Part shown: positions 1-4,515 of the stretch, piece by piece
Layout: the number at the start of each line of letters is the position of its first letter
How positions within the stretch are numbered: the stretch's first letter is position 1
Position numbers and translations under genes: made by a program
Source of the DNA: Planctomycetota bacterium
Lineage (GTDB): Bacteria > Planctomycetota > Planctomycetia > Pirellulales > Lacipirellulaceae
Length of the DNA: 5,025 nucleotides
Direction: 5' to 3'
Assembly: GCA_024278035.1 (NCBI GenBank)
Contig: JAJRUA010000149.1
Span: 1 to 5,025 of the forward strand
The notes under the pieces: generated by a model
What the model was told of the DNA's origin: nothing
What the model saw: only the letters and a program-made list of their open reading frames with translations
The model's database searches: none

Positions 1-1
1 G

Positions 2-148
2 CAGCGTCTCGATGAAATTGTCGCCGGGGTCCGTGGCGGCGACTTCCCCATGAGCAACCCGGACAAAGATTGTAGCCGGCAGTGTGAGTTCAGCACCATC
101 TGTCGGGTCCAGCAGGCAAGAGCTATCGGCAAGGTGGCTGTGGAATGA
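2..148 (+). CDS. C-terminal fragment of a PD-(D/E)XK-type nuclease with a cysteine cluster (partial, 5' end outside window)
   Basis: Only the last 48 residues are visible; the reading frame is open to the left edge and ends at TGA 146-148. The fragment has three cysteines (C24, C28, C34 of the visible part) in the arrangement C-x3-C-x5-C, followed by R and a short polar tail. A cysteine group of this kind near the C-terminus, after a 'GDFP' stretch, is known in RecB/AddB/Cas4-type PD-(D/E)XK nucleases, where C-x2-C-x5-C plus one distant upstream cysteine binds a 4Fe-4S cluster. The x3 spacing here differs by one residue from that form. The nuclease core, any helicase domain and the fourth cysteine would lie outside the window, so the family call is an inference from the tail alone. 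Another protein with a C-terminal metal-binding cysteine cluster is possible. A candidate terminator follows 25 bases after the stop. Confidence 0.55.
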   Translation, partial: QRLDEIVAGVRGGDFPMSNPDKDCSRQCEFSTICRVQQARAIGKVAVE

Positions 149-173
149 TGGCTGACCACTGGAAGTCAAACTC

Positions 174-202
174 GCAGTGTTCGCGTTGACACTGCCGATT
201 TT
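174..202 (+). terminator. Candidate rho-independent terminator after the nuclease fragment
   Basis: A perfect 7-bp inverted repeat, GCAGTGT (174-180) and ACACTGC (189-195), encloses an 8-base loop. Three bases later comes a run of four T (199-202). It sits 25 bases after the stop of the nuclease fragment and before the HAD gene, which suits a terminator. The stem is short and the T-run modest, so it could instead be an operator-like palindrome in front of the HAD gene. Confidence 0.45.
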
Positions 203-215
203 ACCCGTGAACGGA

Positions 216-221
216 TATATT
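216..221 (+). promoter_or_regulatory. Possible -10 box (TATATT) of the HAD gene
   Basis: TATATT matches the sigma-70 -10 consensus at five of six positions and ends 7 bases before the ATG at 229. No good -35 box lies 16-18 bases upstream. A TTGACA at 186-191 is 24 bases away and is part of the hairpin described at 174-195. If this box is used, transcription would start at or next to the ATG, giving a leaderless mRNA, or a 15-base leader for the alternative ATG at 244. Confidence 0.25.
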
Positions 222-228
222 ACGACCC

Positions 229-927
229 ATGTCTTACCGAACCATGTCACAAAACTCTTTCCCCAAGCCTGCCAAGCCGCTTCGTGCGATCGCCTTTGAC
301 ATGGACGGCCTATTAGCCAGTAGCGAAGATGTTTATGAGCAAGTGGGTACGGATTCGCTCGGGCGTCGTGGCAAGACGTTTGACGATGGCCTTCGGCAAG
401 CGATGATGGGTCTCCCGGGGCCCGCGGCTTTGCAAGTGATGATCGATTGGCATGACTTGGACGACACGGTCGCCGGTCTTATCACCGAGACGGAAAAAAT
501 GTTTTGGGACATCGCAGGAGATCGCCTGCAAGCCATGCCCGGCGTTGTGGAGTTGTTCGACCGCCTCGACGAAACGGACCTCAAACGAGGGGTGGTGACG
601 AGTGGTTTTCGTGCCTATGCGGATCGGGTTCTTAGACTGATTGGCGTACGTGATCGTGTTGAGTTTGTCGTTACCGCTGACGACGTCGCACAAGGCAAGC
701 CGCACCCCGAGCCTTTTCTCCAAGCGGTCGATCGATTTGGCATCGAGCCGGCAGAGATGCTCGTACTAGAGGACAGCAGCAACGGTTGCCGGGCAGGAGT
801 CGCTGCCGGGGCTTTTACGATTGCTGTGCCCAACCTCCACACGGCCGCTCACGATTTCCCGGACGTCGCTTTTGTTGCGGAGACGCTCCGCGATCCAAGG
901 ATCGCCCATGTGCTGGGACTCCCGTAA
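229..927 (+). CDS. HAD-superfamily hydrolase, beta-phosphoglucomutase/phosphatase-like
   Basis: A 232-residue cytoplasmic HAD-superfamily enzyme, expected to act on a small phosphorylated metabolite through an aspartyl-phosphate intermediate with Mg2+. All four HAD motifs are visible. Motif I is FDMDG with nucleophile D24 and acid/base D26. Motif II is VVTSG with T124 and S125. Motif III is the lysine of GKPHP (K157). Motif IV is LEDSSNG with acidic residues E181 and D182. Residues about 30-105 between motifs I and II form the helical C1 cap that selects the substrate. Length and the 'KPHPEPF' and 'EDSSNG' blocks place it in the beta-phosphoglucomutase/phosphoglycolate phosphatase/sugar-phosphatase branch, but the substrate cannot be read from sequence. 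No Shine-Dalgarno precedes ATG 229. An in-frame ATG at 244 is an alternative start, and the first ~17 residues are not part of the fold. The gene stands alone between a candidate terminator and a 210-base gap. Confidence 0.93.
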   Translation: MSYRTMSQNSFPKPAKPLRAIAFDMDGLLASSEDVYEQVGTDSLGRRGKTFDDGLRQAMMGLPGPAALQVMIDWHDLDDTVAGLITETEKMFWDIAGDRLQAMPGVVELFDRLDETDLKRGVVTSGFRAYADRVLRLIGVRDRVEFVVTADDVAQGKPHPEPFLQAVDRFGIEPAEMLVLEDSSNGCRAGVAAGAFTIAVPNLHTAAHDFPDVAFVAETLRDPRIAHVLGLP

Positions 928-1009
928 GCAACGCTAGCAGGCCGCAAACTCTGCCTCACCCTCCTACGCCTGCCTGCCGATACACCTTCTAACAGCACGT
1001 CCCAAAACC

Positions 1010-1041
1010 TTCAGGTACTTCGGTCTTTCTCGACCGCTGAA
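1010..1041 (+). other. Two-part hairpin in the gap between the HAD and lipoprotein-like genes
   Basis: An outer stem TTCAG (1010-1014)/CTGAA (1037-1041) stacks directly, on its 3' side, onto an inner stem CGGTC (1021-1025)/GACCG (1032-1036). The 5' side carries a 6-base bulge (1015-1020), and the loop is 6 bases (1026-1031). That makes 10 base pairs in all. There is no T-run after it, so it is not a classical terminator. It lies 83 bases after the HAD stop and 96 bases before the next start, so it could be a 3' end structure of one mRNA or a leader structure of the next. The remainder of 928-1124 shows no gene I can support and no clear promoter. Confidence 0.35.
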
Positions 1042-1124
1042 TGCCTCCCTGTGGGTTCTGGGATAGGCTCTAAGCGATACGCTGCTCACTCGGGCGGCGT
1101 AGTGCGCGTAGTTTGGACGCCGAC

Positions 1125-1133
1125 AGAAGGTGA
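1125..1133 (+). promoter_or_regulatory. Ribosome binding site fixing the start of the small cysteine-rich gene
   Basis: AGAAGGTGA lies with its AAGG core 7 bases before ATG 1138. It is the only good Shine-Dalgarno sequence near a start in this window. It decides for ATG 1138 over the in-frame ATG at 1051, which has no such site and would put 29 polar residues in front of the hydrophobic leader. Confidence 0.7.
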
Positions 1134-1137
1134 TAAA

Positions 1138-1395
1138 ATGGGCAAAGGGATCCTCGCACTCGTAGCCATTGGCCTGATGACTGTTTCACACCTGGGCTGC
1201 CGCGCATGTGGCACGTGCTACGATTACGCATCGCCCGTCTCCGGAGCCGAGTGTGGCCAATGCAGCGGCGCTCGTGCAGGATCGTGCTGTAGCACGGGGC
1301 CCGCTACTAGTACAGGGCCTGCTACGGACGGCCCGATTTTTGACGAAGGCGTTCTAATCGATCAAACGCCCACGGTGGCCCCCATCGCCCACTGA
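1138..1395 (+). CDS. Small cysteine-rich exported protein, probable lipoprotein, function unknown
   Basis: This encodes 85 residues. The start is set by a Shine-Dalgarno sequence and by the leader itself: a lysine at position 3, a hydrophobic stretch at about 4-16, then SHLGC with C21 as the likely lipidated cysteine. The LGC end fits a lipobox, but histidine at -3 is unusual, so signal peptidase II processing is probable rather than certain. The predicted mature part of about 65 residues has seven cysteines (C21, C24, C27, C39, C42, C50, C51), including C-x2-C pairs at 21/24, 24/27 and 39/42. These could bind metal or form disulfides. A small repeat STGPAT-STGPAT-DGP follows at 52-66, and the tail is acidic and then proline/valine-rich. 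I do not recognise a named family. It would act at the outer surface or in the periplasm. It is convergent with the next gene, only 5 bases away. Confidence 0.72.
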   Translation: MGKGILALVAIGLMTVSHLGCRACGTCYDYASPVSGAECGQCSGARAGSCCSTGPATSTGPATDGPIFDEGVLIDQTPTVAPIAH

Positions 1396-1400
1396 CCTTG

Positions 1401-2507
1401 CTAGCGGCCACGCGGCTCGGCGGGCAGATCGTCTTCTGGCCGGCGGTGCGTCCGGTTAAAAACCTCGGGGTCAAACTCGTCTCGTGGCTTTAGCGGGGTT
1501 AGAACGCCCCCCACCGTCAACTTTGCTGGGCGCAATTTGTCCGGACGAAGTCTATCAGCGTTTGCTGTAATGGTTTCTGCGACCGGCTCTTCATGTGTCA
1601 CTTGCGTGAACTCCTCTTCAGGCGACGCCGCTGCTACCGCGTCGGGCTGAGCCGCGGCGACTGCTGTGATCCATGCTTCGATTCGCGTGAGCCACTCTTC
1701 GCGTCGATTGCCTCGGAAGGGGATGACATCATGGTGCGGGCCACGAGCCGCTGTGAGCAAGGGACTCATCGCCGGGTTCTTAATGTCGATCGCCCGCAAA
1801 GTAGTTCGCAGATTGTGTTGCGTGGAGCGTGCATTGGCGTAACCGTACAGAAGCCTTCGGTCGAGAGAAAAACTCTCCGCCCCTTCATTGGCATGGCAAC
1901 CGCTGGTCGAACAATTGTTCACCAAGAGCGGTTGGATGTGACGGGTAAAGTGCTTGAGTCCCCCCTCGGGAAGAACGAGTGGCTTGTCGAGGGAAGTCCC
2001 TTCCGCAGGTTTGTCGGGCGATGGCTCTTCAGCAAAAGCTAATTGGATGCCACCTTTTGGTTCAACCTCTTTCGGTTCGATTTGTGTTTTTTGGCTGAGC
2101 AACATCAAACGTCGCTCGATCAGGGCGACTCGTTTCGACTGGGGGGCCGAGCGGCGAGCTTCGAGCAATTCCCGCGACGCTTCGGGCCACATCTCTTGGC
2201 GAAGGCACCATTCCGCCAGACCGAGGCAGTCATCGACGGTCCGGGCCTCAGCGGCTCGTCGATTGCGGAGCCACTCGTAGGCCTCTTGACGCGACCGAAC
2301 GACCGTTGCCACGTCGGCTTCCCGCAGCCGAATCTCGCTGCCGGGGCCAGATACGAAGACGCTGTTCTTCCCCTGGCGTATTTCCCCTTCCAAGAGAGAA
2401 CCGTTACGCATCAACACCACGTCGGCCTGGGCAGGCTGTAAGGGCAGTATCGACAAGGCCCAAAGCGTTAGGCACAGAACGACCAGCGGATTACGGGGAG
2501 AAACCAT
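1401..2507 (-). CDS. Exported planctomycete-type protein with a CX4CH cytochrome c-like domain
   Basis: A 368-residue exported protein. The N-terminus is a typical Sec signal peptide with hydrophobic residues about 8-23 and a likely cleavage after AQA (A28/D29). Residues about 29-75 form a small beta-rich segment (VVLMRNGSLLEGEI...). Residues 76-140 are a helical, arginine-rich region resembling a repeat of the TPR kind. After a charged, proline-rich linker (about 141-183), residues 184-285 contain HFTRHIQPLLVNNC..., with C199-x4-C204-H205, then NPAMSPLL (M247) and H258/H259. This resembles the cytochrome c-like domain common in planctomycete proteins, where CX4CH replaces CXXCH and a distal Met or His could be the second haem ligand. 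Haem binding is inferred. The tail 286-368 is low-complexity and ends in a DEFDPEVFNR block. No Shine-Dalgarno lies at a normal distance from the start; GGAGGAG is 20 bases upstream. It may have a structural or redox role in the periplasm; the precise function is unknown. Confidence 0.82.
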   Translation of the reverse strand: MVSPRNPLVVLCLTLWALSILPLQPAQADVVLMRNGSLLEGEIRQGKNSVFVSGPGSEIRLREADVATVVRSRQEAYEWLRNRRAAEARTVDDCLGLAEWCLRQEMWPEASRELLEARRSAPQSKRVALIERRLMLLSQKTQIEPKEVEPKGGIQLAFAEEPSPDKPAEGTSLDKPLVLPEGGLKHFTRHIQPLLVNNCSTSGCHANEGAESFSLDRRLLYGYANARSTQHNLRTTLRAIDIKNPAMSPLLTAARGPHHDVIPFRGNRREEWLTRIEAWITAVAAAQPDAVAAASPEEEFTQVTHEEPVAETITANADRLRPDKLRPAKLTVGGVLTPLKPRDEFDPEVFNRTHRRPEDDLPAEPRGR

Positions 2508-2516
2508 CGTGAACGG

Positions 2517-2545
2517 AGCGTAGGGGGCTCCTCCAGCTCCGTCAA
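2517..2545 (-). promoter_or_regulatory. Possible promoter of the CX4CH protein gene
   Basis: Read on the minus strand, TTGACG (2545-2540) is followed after exactly 17 bases by TACGCT (2522-2517). The -35 matches consensus at five of six positions, while the -10 matches at only three. The -10 ends 9 bases before the ATG, so the transcript would have almost no leader. The GGAGGAG at 2528-2534 lies inside the spacer and would then not be transcribed, so it could not serve as a ribosome binding site. Confidence 0.3.
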
Positions 2546-2583
2546 CACTGGCAATAGGGCTCTGGTGAGGCTAAAATTGATCT

Positions 2584-2600
2584 AGCCACTAACAGTGGCT
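2584..2600. repeat. Perfect palindrome AGCCACT-aac-AGTGGCT in the divergent spacer
   Basis: Seven base pairs are separated by 3 bases, 34 bases before the acylphosphatase start and 76 bases from the start of the divergent gene. A flanking CTAG on each side (2582-2585 and 2602-2605) allows a longer stem with a 3-base bulge. No T-run follows on either strand, so it is not a standard terminator. It could be an operator for one or both genes, or a leader hairpin. The rest of the 127-base spacer (2508-2634) holds only weak promoter-like boxes, including TACAAC at 2624-2629 near the acylphosphatase start. Confidence 0.45.
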
Positions 2601-2634
2601 GCTAGCATTCCCCGCGTCTGGGCTACAACCGTCT

Positions 2635-2907
2635 ATGTTGGAAAAACGTCGTGTGTTGTTTGCCGGCCACGTCCAGGGGGTTGGCTTCCGCACTACTGCT
2701 GCACAGCTTGCCAAGAATTACAACGTCACGGGCTCTGTCCGCAACCTTGAGGATCGCCGAGTCGAACTAATCGTCGAAGGCGACAAAACAGAAATCAACA
2801 ACTTGCTCACCGCCATCCGCAATTGCTTCGATGGCTCGATTCGGGATGAGACAAGCGAAACTTTTCCTGTGGCGGGACAATTCACCCAGTTTAAGATCGT
2901 CTTTTAA
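2635..2907 (+). CDS. acyP: Acylphosphatase
   Basis: A 90-residue acylphosphatase, the normal length for this family of small cytoplasmic enzymes that hydrolyse the carboxyl-phosphate bond of acyl phosphates such as acetyl phosphate or carbamoyl phosphate. The signature GHVQGVGFR (residues 11-19) carries the phosphate-binding arginine R19. The second signature, GSVRNLEDRRVELIVEG (33-49), carries the catalytic asparagine N37. The common G-x-VRN-x2-DG-x-VE pattern is kept except that arginine replaces the glycine after D40. The C-terminal FTQFKIVF forms the last beta strand. Both catalytic residues are present, so it should be active. No Shine-Dalgarno precedes the ATG. The gene is divergent from the CX4CH protein and 78 bases upstream of the permease, with hairpins between, so a shared transcript with the permease is possible but not shown. 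Confidence 0.95.
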   Translation: MLEKRRVLFAGHVQGVGFRTTAAQLAKNYNVTGSVRNLEDRRVELIVEGDKTEINNLLTAIRNCFDGSIRDETSETFPVAGQFTQFKIVF

Positions 2908-2946
2908 CCCCGGGTCAGCCATCCGGGGCTAAAAAAACGGCTGACC
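2908..2946 (+). terminator. Two overlapping, mutually exclusive hairpins directly after acyP
   Basis: Hairpin A pairs CCCCGG (2908-2913) with CCGGGG (2923-2928) around a 9-base loop and starts on the base after the acyP stop codon. Hairpin B pairs GGTCAGCC (2913-2920) with GGCTGACC (2939-2946) around an 18-base loop that includes AAAAAAA (2931-2937). The 5' arm of B lies mostly in the loop of A, and the 3' arm of A lies in the loop of B, so forming simple B removes or strains A. Neither is followed at once by T, but a T-rich stretch begins at 2963. A weak terminator, an mRNA end-protecting structure or an attenuator in front of the permease gene are all possible. Confidence 0.45.
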
Positions 2947-2985
2947 AAATTCTCCTCCCTGCTCTTTTATTTTATTCCTGTCTTT

Positions 2986-4482
2986 ATGATCCCCGTGTTT
3001 ATGCCCGTCGCTCTTCCGCTTGCCAACTTAATGCTGTGGATCACTCCCCTGTGGATGCTATCGCTCGGCGTGACGATCGGTTTGATGGTATTGGCCTTGC
3101 TCTGGGGCCTGCTCTGGTTGGTCAATCGTAACGGAGCTGAGCAAGCGTGGGTTTCAGTTAGCGAAAGCGTGCTGATGCCAATCCTCTATCTGGGCGCTGC
3201 CATGGCAGCGTTCACCGTGATGGGAGCGGCGCAAATGCCGGTGAAGGAGGTGCTCGAATCGCTCAAGCGACTCCCCTCGGCTGGAGAGACCACCCTCACC
3301 CAAACGATTGAACCTCGCAGCGCCGATGTCTCGGTGCCCGTCACACTGATCGCCGAAGAAGTCGTCTCTTACGAGATAAACAGCGACCAAGACGTGCGAG
3401 TTGCCGCCGATTCGAAGATGGCCTACGCGGCCCCGGCTGCGGTGGTGGCTGGCGATGAGCCCTACACCTGGAACACCAAAAGCAAGTACCCGCGTGGCTT
3501 CCGCGGCGAGGTAAGTGAAGTTTTCGTCACCAATGAAAGCGACGCTCCTGCCGAGGTGACCTTCACTTTCAGGTCGGAAATCGGCTTGCCCGAAGTACGC
3601 CGCCTGCCCATGATTGCCCTGTCGGTCGTCGGGATTTTTCTGGCTTATGTACTCCTTCGCTGGCTAGCGCCGAACGTCTCGAACATTGCTACGGCAACGG
3701 CAAAAGAGGCCATTTCCCAACCGATGTTCCTGCTGTTTTTGCTCGGCGGAGCGGTGGCGCTCATTTGTTTTATCTACGTTCCTTACAACACGTTTGGCGA
3801 AGACGTGAAGATGCTCAAGGACTCGGGCCTCTCGACGATCATGGTCCTGGCGATTCTGTTTTCTGTTTGGACCGCTAGCGTATCGATTGCGGACGAGATT
3901 GAGGGCAAGACGGCTCTGACGCTTCTCTCCAAGCCGATCAGCCGCCGCCAGTTTATCCTCGGCAAGTACATCGGCATCCTCTGGCCCGTGCTGCTGATCT
4001 TCGTACTGCTCGGAGCCGTACTCATGGCCAGCGTTTCGTACAAGGTGGTGTACGACGCCCGAGAGACGTCCAACCCGACGCCCGATTGGCAACTTTGTCA
4101 TTCCGAAATGATTAGCACGACGCCTGGCTTGGTGCTGGCTTTCTTTGAGGCGGCCCTACTAACGGCAATTAGCGTTGCGATCAGCACTCGCCTGCCAATG
4201 CTTGCGAACCTCATGATCGTTGGCACGATTTATGTTCTCGGCCACTTAACGCCCCTGATCGTGCAATCATCGGTAGGAAAGAATGAGTTCGTCGCCTTCT
4301 TCGGCAAACTCGTGGCCGTTGTTTTGCCCATGCTCGATCACCTCAACATCCAACCCGCCATCGCGGCAGGGCAGCCCGTGCCACTGGCGTACCTTGGTTG
4401 GGCCGGGCTCTATACGCTGATCTACATTACCGTGGCCATGTTGGTGGCGCTGATCTTGTTTGAAGATCGCGACTTGGCGTAA
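2986..4482 (+). CDS. ABC-2-type transporter permease with a large extracytoplasmic insert
   Basis: A 498-residue inner-membrane permease of the ABC-2/multi-copper-maturation (NosY-like) kind. It should form the membrane path of an ABC exporter with a separate ATPase. Hydrophobic segments are visible at about 10-46 (probably two helices), 62-82, 208-228, 247-267, 283-302, 330-350, 381-400, 405-427, 438-452 and 468-492. The family hallmark is the cytoplasmic IADEIEGKTALTLLSKPISR stretch (301-320) followed by RQFILGKYIG (321-330), which lies next to the coupling region with the ATPase. Residues about 83-207 are a polar, beta-rich segment between membrane helices, probably outside the cytoplasm and longer than in simple ABC-2 permeases. 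No ATPase gene is in the window. The start is uncertain: ATG 2986 has no Shine-Dalgarno, and ATG 3001 and ATG 3031 are in frame, both before or within the first hydrophobic segment. The substrate is unknown. Confidence 0.88.
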   Translation: MIPVFMPVALPLANLMLWITPLWMLSLGVTIGLMVLALLWGLLWLVNRNGAEQAWVSVSESVLMPILYLGAAMAAFTVMGAAQMPVKEVLESLKRLPSAGETTLTQTIEPRSADVSVPVTLIAEEVVSYEINSDQDVRVAADSKMAYAAPAAVVAGDEPYTWNTKSKYPRGFRGEVSEVFVTNESDAPAEVTFTFRSEIGLPEVRRLPMIALSVVGIFLAYVLLRWLAPNVSNIATATAKEAISQPMFLLFLLGGAVALICFIYVPYNTFGEDVKMLKDSGLSTIMVLAILFSVWTASVSIADEIEGKTALTLLSKPISRRQFILGKYIGILWPVLLIFVLLGAVLMASVSYKVVYDARETSNPTPDWQLCHSEMISTTPGLVLAFFEAALLTAISVAISTRLPMLANLMIVGTIYVLGHLTPLIVQSSVGKNEFVAFFGKLVAVVLPMLDHLNIQPAIAAGQPVPLAYLGWAGLYTLIYITVAMLVALILFEDRDLA

Positions 4483-4485
4483 GCG

Positions 4486-4515
4486 GCGTTAGCAGGGGAG
4501 TTGCTAGGCGCTTTT
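4486..4515 (+). terminator. Probable terminator of the permease gene, overlapping the stop of the convergent gene
   Basis: GCGTTAGCA (4486-4494) pairs with TGCTAG-g-CGC (4502-4511) around a 7-base loop. That gives nine pairs, counting one T-G pair and one bulged G at 4508, followed by TTTT (4512-4515). It begins 4 bases after the permease stop. The 3' arm contains the stop codon of the convergent oxidoreductase gene (4504-4506), so the two transcription units share this sequence. On the minus strand there is no T-run, so it should work mainly for the permease. Confidence 0.55.

Noticed and set aside
186..221. TTGACA (186-191) with TATATT (216-221) as a complete sigma-70 promoter
   Set aside because: The spacer is 24 bases, far outside the usual 16-18, and TTGACA overlaps the 3' arm of the hairpin at 174-195.
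313..723. Long open frame on the minus strand inside the HAD gene
   Set aside because: It lies wholly within a gene with all four HAD motifs, and its translation shows no domain or signal.
1051..1137. In-frame upstream start (ATG 1051) that would lengthen the small cysteine-rich protein by 29 residues
   Set aside because: The extension is polar and would bury the signal-peptide-like stretch, and ATG 1138 has a clear Shine-Dalgarno at the right distance.
1593..2441. Open frames on the plus strand opposite the exported CX4CH protein
   Set aside because: They lie antisense to a gene with a signal peptide and recognisable domain, and their translations are arginine/serine-rich with no recognisable motif.
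3664..4101. Open frame on the minus strand within the permease
   Set aside because: It is antisense to conserved membrane segments and the EIEGKTALTLLSKPISR motif, and its composition is that of a shadow frame.
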